Of a stretch of 64,000 nt of DNA, positions 45,119-55,592 are shown piece after piece. Each line of letters opens with the position of its first letter. Positions within the stretch are counted from its first letter, which is position 1. This stretch comes from Ariolimax columbianus (taxonomy: Eukaryota; Mollusca; Gastropoda; Stylommatophora; Arionidae). Below the pieces are notes generated by a model. The model ran no database searches, was not told the origin of the DNA, and saw nothing but the letters and a program-made list of their open reading frames with translations. Location of the stretch: positions 459,001 to 523,000 of the forward strand of contig JAVGWX010000001.1 of the NCBI GenBank assembly GCA_036924085.1, in the 5' to 3' direction. Position numbers and translations under genes: made by a program.

Positions 45119-45403
45119 GAACCACCAGAGGGGAGCCATGATGGCAGATCAAATGGTGATCTCTATTATAACTGTGGCCTAGCGTACGAAGCTCTCAGAA
45201 ATACTACAGAAATGAAGTATTACTACAGCAAGGCCTTGAAGGAGTATCAGTCAGAGACAGGCAATGTGAAGATGGCAGCTCACGTGATAAGTTGTTTAGG
45301 AAAGGCCTACCTGGCGTGTGGTCAGTTCGATCAAGCTGAAGCACATGTCAGAGATCTGATTCAGATCTATGAAGAGCTGGGAGACGTTACCAAAATGTTG
45401 CAG
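45119..45403 (+). CDS. TTC24: TTC24-like TPR protein, second recognised exon
   Basis: 285 bases (95 codons, phase 0 at both ends) between TGTTGCAG and CAG|GTAACT. It encodes two more TPR units: GDLYYNCGLAYEALRNTTEM / YYSKALKEYQ and VISCLGKAYLACGQFDQAEA / HVRDLIQIYEELGD. The regular W/L-G-Y-A-F/A-P-like pattern of TPR helices is clear. It joins in frame to the preceding exon (...YLKHA) and to the exon at 52872. The reading frame continues into the intron for some codons after 45403 without meaning. Confidence 0.82.
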
Positions 45404-45710
45404 GTAACTGGAGCTTTATTTATAAATAAATTGTTCTGGCAGCACACAAGATTGTCATCCATCCTGGCAGCACACAATATTGTCATCCATCCTGGCAGGA
45501 CACAAGATTGTCATCCATTTTTACTTTGGGTTGAATAATAGTGACCAAATTTTGTTTGTAGAGTTGTAAAATATGAATGAATTATAAAGATTGGAAGAGA
45601 AGTCAGGGTGTATTCAATGGAGGTTTGTCCTATTAGTTTATATGATCTTTAACTTTCCTAATAATGAGAATGTGTTCTGGATGTTGGCAAAGTGGTTAAA
45701 AGCCTGATGT

Positions 45711-46150
45711 ACATGTATCAGCCTTGGATATCAAATGAGGAATCAGCCTTGGATATCAAATGAGGAATCAGCCTTGGATATCAAATAAGGAATCAGCCTT
45801 GGATATCAAATGAGGAATCAGCCTTGGATATCAAATGAAGAATCAGCCTTGGATGTAAAAGAAAGAACACATCTTTGATGTCATTGAAGAAGTATCAGCC
45901 ATGGGTGTAACATGTAGAATCAAACCTGGTTTTTACAGAAAGAACAGACCTTGGGTGTCATTGGATAAAAATCAGCATGGGTGTGACATGCAGAATCAGC
46001 CATGAGTGTGACATGCAGAATCAGCCATGAGTGTGACATGCAGAATCAGCCATGAGTGTGACATGTAGAATCAGCCATGTGTGTGACATGCAGAATCAGT
46101 CATAGGTGTGACATGTAGAATCAGCTATGGGTGTGACATGTAGAATCAGC
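45711..46150. repeat. Two related 25-bp minisatellites
   Basis: ATCAGCCTTGGATATCAAAT units (about five, 45711-45850) pass through degenerate ones into ATCAGCCATGAGTGTGACAT units (about seven, 45960-46150). Both share ATCAGCC, so the second probably grew out of the first. Confidence 0.92.
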
Positions 46151-46444
46151 CCATGATGTCAAATGACAAATATGTCCCGTTATACCCTGCCTTATTCATT
46201 AAAAAAAAAACCTAATGCACCGTGAAACAAAACATTTCCTTACTGACTGACTTTTCCATCCATCTCTGCTGTTAATTCCGTGGGCAAGTTAAGTTGCATT
46301 CTATGGGCCAATTATGTTGCTGGTTGTTGTAAGAAAGTGTTGTAAAATTTCTTTGATGTCATCTATTCATCTGCCTTTTTCATACCTACTTGCCAGATCT
46401 TCTTGTGTTATAAGCTCGCAGTGGTAGTTGATCAGGTTACATAA

Positions 46445-47277
46445 ATGGTTTTTCAAAAATTGGAGGGGTTGAAAGTGGATAAATGTCCAGGTCAAGATGA
46501 TATTCATCCAAAATTGCTGTTTGAAATTAGAGACCAACTAGCAAAACCATTGGTTATATTATGTTCTCAATCACTTGCAAAAGGGATTGCTCCATGGGTT
46601 TGGAAAGATGCAGGAGTGATCCCCTTATTCAAAAAGGGCAAAAAATCTGATCCAGAAAATTATAGACTGAAGAGTTTAACGAGCATAGTCTGTAAATTGT
46701 TAGAGTCAATAATCAAAGAAAACATTGTAATGCATTTAGACAAATTTAATCTAATTAGAAAAAGTCAGCATGGGTTTACAAGAGGGAGATTATGCTTAAC
46801 AAATCTAAAGGAATTCATGGAGGAGGTTACTAAAATGATAGATAAAGAGGAGTCAGTAGATGTTATTTATCTAAATATTGCAAAGGCTTTTGATAGAGTA
46901 CCTTATAAAAGATTATTTAGAAAGTTAAAATCCCATGGAATAGGTGGGGAAGTTGCCAAATGGATTGAAAATTGGTTAACAGGAAGAAGGCAGAGGGGGC
47001 ATAAATAAGGAGTACTCTGAGTGGTGTGAAGTGAAAAGTGGAGTGCCACAGGGCTCGGTTTTGTGACCAATTTTGTTCTTGATATATATAAACTATTTGA
47101 ACATTGATATGGGATCCATGAATGAAAAATTTGCGGATGACACAAACCTATGCAGCGGCGTTTCATTTAAAGCAGAAGTGGATATATTGAGGTCGGATTT
47201 AGATAAAAAATCGAGAATGGTCTGTAAGCTGACAAATGGAGTTTAATGTAGATAAATGTACAGTCATCCACATAACT
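46445..47277 (+). pseudogene. CR1/L2-like LINE with reverse transcriptase (copy C)
   Basis: An open stretch 46445-47008 encodes KVDKCPGQDDIHPKLLFEIR, the RT N-terminal motifs (VIPLFKKGKKSDPENYRLKS, QHGFTRGR) and VIYLNIAKAFDRVP. After a frameshift near 47005, SGVPQGSVL (broken) and KFADDTN at about 47128-47148 follow. In motif A the expected catalytic aspartate (Y-D-F/I-A-KAFD) is asparagine. It ends at 47277 next to an inverted fragment of the same family. It lies in the large intron of the TPR gene, sense strand. Confidence 0.88.
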
Positions 47278-47282
47278 TACCT

Positions 47283-47614
47283 TAACGTCTTTATACTGGT
47301 TTAGAAGACTGTAGAGTCTGTATTCAACCAGTTTCATTTACATTACCTTGCTCTAAAAGCTATGCGCATCTTTTTTATTCTTAAATGCATTAACTGTCCC
47401 TGCCTCCACTACCTCCCCTGGCAATGCATTCCAAGCATAGTCATAGAGTAGTGAATGCTTGGAATGCATTGCCACAGGAAGTAGAGGAGGCAGGGACAAT
47501 TAATGCATTTAAGAATAAATTGGATGCGCATAGCTTTTAGAGCAAGGTGATGTAAATGAAACTGGTTGTATACAGACTCCAGAGTCTTCTAAACCAGTAT
47601 AAAGATGTTAAGTT
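47283..47614. repeat. Foldback of two CR1/L2-like 3' ends (palindrome)
   Basis: Left arm 47283-47437 is the 3' end of the family on the - strand; right arm 47456-47611 is the same part on the + strand. 18 bases (47438-47455) separate them, and these still belong to the right-hand copy. The arms pair over about 155 bases with few mismatches (GCAATGCATTCCAAGCA against TGCTTGGAATGCATTGC at the loop). Confidence 0.9.
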
Positions 47615-47616
47615 AT

Positions 47617-47842
47617 TCTCATGAAGTTATCCAAAGATGTTATTTTCTGTCCAGAAGTGTTTTCAGCACAAGGGCTAGTTCTATCCATATTTCTCTTGGT
47701 ATCTTTCCTGGTGACACTTGAGATTTATAAGACAATTACATTCACATGTTTTAATTGTTCTCTCCTGGGCATTGGATAGGAAACAAGTTTGACATTGGTC
47801 ACACATAATTGGTCACACAAAGTTCATGGTTGGCACAGAGCT
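47617..47842. other. Unique intron spacer
   Basis: No feature recognised. GGTCACACA words near 47795-47820 are too short to call. Confidence 0.4.
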
Positions 47843-48545
47843 CTAAAAGCCGCTGGCCATCTTCATTAATTTTGCTAACTCCAACTTGCCAGGACATGAA
47901 GGCCACAAGTCGTGATCAGCGCCCACTCTAGCATTGAAGTCACCCGGTAGAACAAGCTGTTCTTGACTATGGGTACTTTTAGTGGTCGCTGATAAATCAT
48001 CATAGAACTGATCTTTGACTTCAGGTGTAGAGCACAAGGTAGGTGCATATACACTGAGAAGGGTGACGGGTTCCACTGTGGTATGGAGACGAAGCATAAG
48101 CAGGCGTTCTGAACCATTCTCACCTGATTCAACCATATGTATTAGAGACTTGTTCACTGCAAAGCCTACACCGTGCTCTCTTTTTTCGTTGGGGTCTTTT
48201 CCTTGCCAGTAGAATACAGTCTTTCTCCCTCATTGACCCCGAGCTCGCTAACCGAGTTTCATGGAGGGTTACAATGTCCACCCTGAGCCTGCTAACCGAG
48301 TGTCTTGGAGTGCTAAAATGTCCACTTCGAACCCACTATCCAAGTGTCTTAAAGTTCTACAATGTCCACTCCGAACCCACTAACCGAATGTCTTGGAGTG
48401 CTAAAATGTCCACTCTGAGACCGCTAACTGAGTTTCTTTGAGTGCTACAATGTCCACATCCAGTTTTCAGTTCGTCATTGATCACGTGTGTCTTTCTGGC
48501 ATCGTTTATATCATGCAGGTTATCAGATAGTCCAGTTAGCATGGT
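47843..48545 (-). pseudogene. LINE endonuclease fragment (RTE-like), with internal tandem repeat
   Basis: On the - strand, 48542-48460 reads KTGCGHCSTQRNSVSGLRVD and ILALQDIRLVGSEW; 48157-47843 reads LLSVYAPTLCSTPEVKDQFY and LVLPGDFNARVGADHDLWP. These are the N-terminal and central motifs of the exonuclease/endonuclease/phosphatase fold found in LINE endonucleases (often annotated craniofacial development protein 2-like). Between them, the segment that encodes VDILALQ-RLVG has been multiplied about five times with a 44-bp period (about 48235-48455), which destroys the frame. The reverse transcriptase is absent. Confidence 0.8.
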
Positions 48546-48822
48546 ACAGACAGCAGCCCCATCAGCATGGGAGGGATAGTCCAGTCAGCATGTTATGGAC
48601 ATTCCAACATCCCAGTTTAACTGTTGATGCACTTGTTGTATCAACACCACAGGGAAGGAAGGCCTCTCCAGGCCATAAGTTTGGGCATCCTTCTATGGAG
48701 AACAAGCTGTTGCACGTGCAGCAGGTCCCCCCTCTCCACGTTAACTAATTAATCCAGGGGACCAGCTTAACCGATACAGCCTGGAATCAGCAACACCACA
48801 TGAGTTGCTAAAATAGCAATGG

Positions 48823-48958
48823 AACCACCACCAGACTACCTTAGAGACAGCGGCTCTCCACCACCAGACTACCTTAGAGACAGCGGCTCTCCACCACCAG
48901 ACTGCCTTAGAGACAGCGGCTCTCCACCACCAGACTACCTTAGAGACAGCGGCTCTGG
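48823..48958. repeat. 33-bp minisatellite, 4 copies
   Basis: Units contain CCAGACTACCTTAGAGACAG and CGGCTCTCCACCA, nearly identical. Reading frames on both strands are by-products. Confidence 0.95.
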
Positions 48959-48984
48959 ATTTTTCATCGGGGTTTACTCCCGAA

Positions 48985-49150
48985 GCATTTCCTGTGAACA
49001 GGCATTCCACAAGGCAGTGGGTCAACCATTTCCTGTGAACAGGCATCCCACAAGGCAGTGGGTCAACCATTTCCTGTGAACAGGCATTCCACAAGGCAGT
49101 GGGTCAACCATTTCCTGTGAACAGGCATTCAACAAGGCAGTGGGTGAACT
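48985..49150. repeat. 41-bp minisatellite, 4 copies
   Basis: Units contain TTTCCTGTGAACAGGCATTC and CACAAGGCAGTGGGTCAAC, nearly identical. Confidence 0.95.
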
Positions 49151-49374
49151 ATTTTTATGATAAAAGTTTCTTAGACGTGATCAGTTCTCATGTTCAAAGG
49201 GTCAATTTACGGGTTGTGTGACGTGTTCTAAATTATTTCATGAGACCATAAGGTGAATGATGCTGTTTAAAATACTTCTGTTGGTAAGTTTTATTGTCAC
49301 AAAAACAACGAATTCTATGTTTTACTCCATTTCGAATAACACCCCAAAAACACATCCACCATCTTGGTATTGTA

Positions 49375-49745
49375 AGAACTGGCCTACAGTGTCTCGAAGA
49401 GAGAAGAATTCGTGGTGACTTAATACAGGTTTATAAGATGATCAGAGAAATGGATAAAGTGGACTATAACAAGTTTTTTAAAGTACAACCACCAACAAGG
49501 ACAAGAGGGCACAGCTACAAGTTGACTAAGGAGAGGTCCAGATTAGATATTAGGAAGTATTTCTTTAGCCAGACAGTAGTGAATGCTTGGAATGCATTGC
49601 CAAGTGAGGTGGTGGAGGCTGGGACGGCCAATGCATTTAAGAACAGATTGGATGCGTACAGCTTCTAGAGGAAGGTGTTGTAAATGGAACTGGTTGTATA
49701 CAGACTCTGCAGAGTCTTCTAAACCAGTATAAAGACGTTAAGTTT
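49375..49745 (+). pseudogene. CR1/L2-like LINE, 3' fragment (copy D)
   Basis: The + strand is intact from about 49377: GLQCLEERRIRGDLIQVYKM, then RSRLDIRKYFFSQTVVNAWN and ALPSEVVEAGTANAFKNRLD, stop at 49666-49668. The 3' tail with AGACTCTGCAGAGTCT (at about 49707-49722) and CCAGTATAAAGACGTTAAGT follows. The best preserved 3' end of the family in this window. Confidence 0.9.
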
Positions 49746-50604
49746 AAGTGTAATCATCTTTATATTATTGTAGCTTGTTGCCAAACATCCGATACTTTTC
49801 TTTCTTTCCATGCTTTTGTAAAGATTGTCACTAGTCACCTCAATCCTGTCTTCTCGTAAGCTTGAATAGCTTCAGTTTATGCCAAGGACTTATTTCTAGA
49901 GCTGTTCTGTATAGGTCTTTCTATCCTTGAAGCAATATACCAGGCTCAGAAGATAATCCTGATTTCTTGGAAACATTACTGACTGCCGGACAAGCATAGT
50001 AGTAGAACACTCATTGTTCACGTCAAAGGTCAAGAGTTCAAATAAATGGGTACCTGGCGTACTGTTAGGGAGGACATGGCAGCAAGAAATGGAACAGGCT
50101 ACCCAACTTACTAAACAAGCTGTGACCTCTTACAAAGAAGTCTCTTGACATTTTATTCCCGACATCAGTGTCTACTATCGGACTACCTTGACCTTTCCCT
50201 GGGTGCCTGTTGGGTTGAAAAGTTCTAGGATGTACTGGGGTGTCTGACCAATAGTCACCCTGCGTTGGAATGAGTCTCTTGTGTTGTTGAGTTGTTTAAA
50301 TGTTCCTAAGTTATTCCATCCAATATTTTAATTAGGTAGTTTAGGATTTCTTTAAGACAAAGACGTTTGGCGTTCAGTCGTTACATGTTCTCAAATTCTA
50401 ATATGTGAAACAAAAATCTCCCTACTGCTTTCTTGTCTCCTAACCAACTGAATGCTATAATGTTGTGTCTTGTGGGTTGGTCTGTCACAAAAGCTCTTCC
50501 TTATTCTTCACAACGAAGCTCTCATTAAACAGTATATCCAGCTGTGTGTACCATCGTCACTTATCAACGGTACAGTTTGCACTTCTCATTGTATCCCTCC
50601 ACAT
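49746..50604. other. Intron sequence holding a SINE candidate
   Basis: Apart from the SINE-like part at 49983-50095, no feature is recognised. Confidence 0.4.
49983..50095 (+). mobile_element. Degenerate tRNA-derived SINE (candidate)
   Basis: CAAGCATAGTAGTAGAACAC (49991-50010) looks like a mutated A box and AAGAGTTCAAATAA (50031-50044) like a B box, spaced 30-odd bases apart as in a tRNA head. ATGGGTACCTGGCGTACTG after it resembles the body that follows tRNA heads in several invertebrate SINEs. No 3' tail or target duplication is identified. Confidence 0.4.
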
Positions 50605-51215
50605 GTAATCTGGTGATGTCTCGGTTGTAGTCCATCATTCCATAGACAATATGGATATCTGTAATCTGGTGATGTCTCGGTTGTAGTCCATCATTCCATA
50701 GACAATATGGATATCTGTAATCTGGTGATGTCTCGGTTGTAGTCCATCATTCCATAGACAATATGGATATCTGTAATCTGGTGATGTCTCGGTTGTAGTC
50801 CATCATTCCATAGACAATATGGATATCTGTAATCTGGTGATGTCTCGGTTGTAGTCCATCATTCCATAGACAATATGGATATCTGTAATCTGGTGATGTC
50901 TCGGTTGTAGTCCATCATTCCATAGACAATATGGATATCTGTAATCTGGTGATGTCTCGGTTGTAGTCCATCATTCCATAGACAATATGGATATCTGTAA
51001 TCTGGTGATGTCTCGGTTGTAGTCCATCATTCCATAGACAATATGGATATCTGTAATCTGGTGATGTCTCGGTTGTAGTCCATCATTCCATAGACAATAT
51101 GGATATCTGTAATCTGGTGATGTCTCGGTTGTAGTCCATCATTCCATAGACAATATGGATATCTGTAATCTGGTGATGTCTCGGTTGTAGTCCATCATTC
51201 CATAGACAACATGCA
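50605..51215. repeat. 56-bp minisatellite, 11 copies, almost perfect
   Basis: Units contain AATCTGGTGATGTCTCGGTT, GTAGTCCATCATTCCATAG and ACAATATGGATATCTGT. I see no differences between internal copies; only the last has ACAACATGCAT. This is a very recent expansion or a gene-converted array. Confidence 0.98.
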
Positions 51216-51344
51216 TATCTGTAAAGCCCAAACATGTTTCACATCTTCCCGCTGGTATTCCATGGGTACACAGGATCAGTCACATTCTTTTATTCTGGAT
51301 TAGCTCGAACACACTGACTTTCAAAGTTTGAGAATACCTAGCCA

Positions 51345-51905
51345 ATACATGACTGATGGAGTACCTAGCCAATACATGACTGATGGAGTACCTAGCCAAT
51401 ACATGACTGATTGAGTACCTAGCCAATACATGACTGATTGAGTACCTAGCCAATACATGACTGATTTAGTACCTAGCCAATACATGACTGATGGAGTACC
51501 TAGCCAATACATGACTGATTGAGTACCTAGCCAATACATGACTGATTGAGTACCTAGCCAATACATGACTGATTGAGTACCTAGCCAATACATGACTGAT
51601 TTAGTACCTAGCCAATACATGACGGCCATAGTACCTAGCCAATACATGACTGATGGGGTACCTAGCCAATACATGACTGATGGAGTACCTAGCCAATACA
51701 TGACTGATGGTATACCTAGCCAATACATGACTGATGGAGTACCTAGCCAATACATGACTGATGGAGTACCTAGCCAATACATGACTGATGGTATACCTAG
51801 CCAATACATGACTGATGGAGTACCTAGCCAATACATGACTGATGGAGTACCTAGCCAATACATGACTGATGGTGTACCTAGCCAATACATAACGGCCACA
51901 GTAGA
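51345..51905. repeat. 27-bp minisatellite, about 21 copies
   Basis: Units contain GTACCTAGCCAATACATGAC and TGATGGA (variants TGATTGA, TGATTTA, CGGCCAT). Period 27 makes frames of nine-residue repeats (MTDGVPSQY; VMYWLGTPS) that are open on both strands; not a gene. Confidence 0.97.
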
Positions 51906-52229
51906 CACAGCTGGCATCAAGCAGACCAGACAATGACTTCTATGGTTGACTAACAATAATTGAAAGCAAAGGAAAACTGATATTGAATTTCAGACATCAG
52001 ATTCCTGAACCCCCTCATCATCTCCTCATCATGCGCCATCACAAGATGTTGGACCCCTCTCACCCCTCCCTGTGTGAACCACCCCTTGTCTGTATCTTTT
52101 CACTGTCTCAATGATGCCAACTTCTCCTTTCTGAAGATGGCTCCCTTGGGAGGACACTTTCATGAATCTGTTTAGCTGTTAATGCTTCGAATGTACTTTG
52201 AAAGAGCTGAGCAAATAACAGTTTAAAAT
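51906..52229. other. Unique intron sequence
   Basis: C-rich stretch near 52005-52090. No feature recognised. Confidence 0.4.
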
Positions 52230-52735
52230 GCCGGAGCTCAGTCAGGTGAGTTTTTGAAGGCACGTGCCGGAGCTCTGTCAGGTGAGTTTTTGAAGGCACG
52301 TGCCGGAGCTCTGTCAGGTGAGTTTTTGAAGGCACGTGCCGGAGCTCTGTCAGGTGAGTTTTTGAAGGCACGTGCCGGAGCTCTGTCAGGTGAGTTTTTG
52401 AAGGCACGTGCCGGAGCTCAGTCAGGTGAGTTTTTGAAGGCACGTGCCTGAGCTCTGTCAGGTGAGTTTTTGAAGGCACGTGCCGGAGCTCTGTCAGGTG
52501 AGTTTTTGAAGGCACGTGCCGGAGCTCAGTCAGGTGAGTTTTTGAAGGCATGGCCCGGAGCTCAGTCAGGTGAGTTTTTGAAGGCACGTGCTGGAGCTCA
52601 ATCAGGTGAGTTTTTGAAGGCACGTGCCGGAGCTCAGTCAGGTGAGTTTTTGAAGGCACGTGCCGGAGCTCAGTCAGGTGAGTTTTTGAAGGCACGTGCT
52701 GGAGCTCAGTCAGGTGAGTTTTTGAAGGCAAGTTG
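52230..52735. repeat. 36-bp minisatellite, 14 copies, each with a consensus 5' splice site
   Basis: Units contain GGAGCTCTGTCAGGTGAGTT and TTTGAAGGCACGTGCC. In every unit CAG|GTGAGT matches the optimal U1 donor consensus in the sense direction of the TPR gene, and most carry the palindrome GGCACGTGCC. The array ends about 137 bases before the 3' splice site of the third TPR exon. Period 36 keeps frames open. Confidence 0.97.
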
Positions 52736-52871
52736 AATTCCTCTGGATAACCATGGTAAGCAATAACTCGTGGATGTTAGAGACAGTAGCACAGACCTCT
52801 ACCACAAGTAGTTCAGAGATCCTTTCCTTCGATATCGCTTGGACACATGTTGCTAATTTGTATATTTTCAG

Positions 52872-52986
52872 ACCCTGGCGGAGCAGGCGATTGTTCTTGT
52901 CAGGATGGATCAAGTAGAGGAGGCAGAGAAGGTCGCAGATGTTTGTTTTATGAGATCTCAAGATCAGGAGCTGTCAAACAAAACTG
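52872..52986 (+). CDS. TTC24: TTC24-like TPR protein, third recognised exon
   Basis: After TTTGTATATTTTCAG (ending 52871) the phase-0 frame reads TLAEQAIVLVRMDQVEEAEK and VADVCFMRSQDQELSNKT. This gives a further helix pair of TPR type (A-A/L-V-M-EEAEKVA) that directly extends the second exon (...GDVTKMLQ). The donor is taken as G|GTTTGT at 52987; GTAATA at 52991 is an alternative. The exon would end in phase 1. The intron before it is 7,468 bases and is full of LINE pieces and minisatellites. No following exon is recognised up to the end of the window, so the gene is incomplete here. Confidence 0.72.
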
Positions 52987-53059
52987 GTTTGTAATATCAA
53001 AATTGTTAGATCAACAATACTTGATTTTCAAAGGGAGGGAAGGACATGCGTCTGGAGCT

Positions 53060-55235
53060 AGAATAGACTAGACTAGACTACCAGACACGTGTTGAGTGTG
53101 AACAGACTAGACTAGACTACCAGACACATGTTGAGTGTGGACAGACTAGACTAGACTAGACTACCAGACACATGTTTAGTGGGGACAGACTAGACTAGAC
53201 TACCAGACACGTGTTGAGTGGGGACAGACTAGACTAGACTACCAGACACGTGTGGAGTGTGGACAGACTAGACTAGACTACCAGACATGTGTTGAGTGTG
53301 GACAGACTAGACTAGACTACCAGACACGTGTTGAGTGTGGACAGACTAGACTAGACTACCAGACACGTGTTGAGTGTGGACAGACTAGACTAGACTAGAC
53401 TACCAGACACATGTTTAGTGGGGACAGACTAGACTAGACTACCAGACACGTGTTGAGTGGGGACAGACTAGACTAGACTACCAGACACGTGTGGAGTGTG
53501 GACAGACTAGACTAGACTACCAGACATGTGTTGAGTGTGGACAGACTAGACTAGACTACCAGACACGTGTTGAGTGTGGACAGACTAGACTAGACTACCA
53601 GACACGTGTTGAGTGAGGACAGACTAGACTAGACTAGACTACCAGACACATGTTGAGTGGGGACAGACTAGACTAGACTACCAGACACGTGTTTAGTGGG
53701 GACAGACTAGACTAGACTACCAGACACGAGTGGAGTGTGGACAGACTAGACTAGACTACCAGACATGTGTTGAGTGTGGACAGACTACACTACACTACCA
53801 GACACATGTTGAGTGTGGACAGACTAGACTAGACTACCAGACACGTGTTGAGTGTGGACAGACTAGACTAGACTACCAGACACGTGTTGAGTGTGGACAG
53901 ACTAGACTAGACTAGACTACCAGACACATGTTTAGTGGGGACAGACTAGACTAGACTACCAGACACGTGTTGAGTGGGGACAGACTAGACTAGACTACCA
54001 GACACGTGTGGAGTGTGGACAGACTAGACTAGACTACCAGACATGTGTTGAGTGTGGACAGACTAGACTAGACTACCAGACACGTGTTGAGTGTGGACAG
54101 ACTAGACTAGACTACCAGACACGTGTTGAGTGTGGACAGACTAGACTAGACTAGACTACCAGACACATGTTGAGTGGGGACAGACTAGACTAGACTACCA
54201 GACACGTGTTGAGTGGGGACAGACTAGACTAGACTACCAGACACGAGTTGAGTGTGGACAGACTAGACTAGACTACCAGACATGTGTTGAGTGTGGACAG
54301 ACTACACTAGACTACCAGACACATGTTGAGTGTGGACAGACTAGACTAGACTACCAGACACATGTTGAGTATGAACAGACTAGACTAGACTACCAGACTA
54401 CCAGTATGAATAGACTAGACTAGACTACAAGACACATGTTGAGTGTGAACAGACTAGACTAGACTACCAGACACATGTTGAGTGTGGACAGACTAGACTA
54501 GACTACCAGACACGTGTTGAGTGTGGACAGACTAGACTAGACTAGACTACCAGACAAATGTTTAGTGGGGACAGACTAGACTAGACTACCAGACACGTGT
54601 TGAGTGTGGACAGACTAGACTAGACTAGACTACCAGACACATGTTGAGTGTGGACAGACTAGACTAGACTACCAGACACGTGTTGAGTGTGGACAGACTA
54701 GACTAGACTACCAGACACATGTTGAGTGGGGACAGACTAGACTAGACTAGACTACCAGTATGAATAGACTAGACTAGACTACAAGACACATGTTGAGTGT
54801 GAACAGACTAGACTAGACTACCAGACACATGTTGAGTGTGGACAGACTAGACTAGACTACCAGACACGTGTTGAGTGTGGACAGACTAGACTAGACTAGA
54901 CTACCAGACAAATGTTTAGTGGGGACAGACTAGACTAGACTACCAGACACGTGTTGAGTGTGGACAGACTAGACTAGACTAGACTACCAGACACATGTTG
55001 AGTGTGGACAGACTAGACTAGACTACCAGACACGTGTTGAGTGTGGACAGACTAGACTAGACTACCAGACACATGTTGAGTGGGGACAGACTAGACTAGA
55101 CTAGACTACCAGACATGTGTTGAGTGGGGACAGACTAGACTAGACTACCAGACATGTGTTGAGTGGGGACAGACTAGACTAGACTACCAGACACGTGTTG
55201 GGTGGGGACAGACTAGACTAGACAAGACTACCAAC
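53060..55235. repeat. 39/44-bp minisatellite, about 54 copies
   Basis: Units contain ACAGACTAGACTAGACTACC and AGACACGTGTTGAGTGTGG; a longer form has one more TAGAC. CACGTG alternates with CACATG between units. Blocks recur (for example the CCAGTATGAATAGAC variant at 54401 and 54755, a shift of 354). It probably lies in an intron of the TPR gene. Confidence 0.97.
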
Positions 55236-55592
55236 TATAGTACACGCAGCAGCTCAGACAGAAGTCAACTTGCCAACCTGTTGTGTGGTCCTGAACATCT
55301 CATGCTGAGCTACTCCTCGGGGAAGTCTTACATAGCTGCTAACCGTGACCCTGACCTTATTTTGTAGTCTGTAGCCATTCATTGAAATCATATCCTATGT
55401 GCAGCTCTTGTTCACTTGTATACCATGTCTGATAGAGAACAGCCAGTCTATTCTCTGTTCCTTAGTGCCCATCCATCGATTCTATTGAGTGGATTATGAA
55501 CACACACACAAAACAATTTCTACGTCAAAGAAAACGAGCAACATTGTTTTGGTTATTTAAAAAAATAACGAAGGTAAAATCAGCGAACTAGT
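55236..55592. other. Unique sequence
   Basis: No exon is recognised, although the next TTC24-like exon would be expected somewhere downstream. Confidence 0.4.

Noticed and set aside
51321..51956. 211-codon frame of nine-residue repeats (VMYWLGTPS)
   Set aside because: 27-bp minisatellite; frames on both strands are open in the same way.
52108..52736. 207-codon - strand frame and + strand frames over the 36-bp array
   Set aside because: Product of a 36-bp period; the array lies in an intron.
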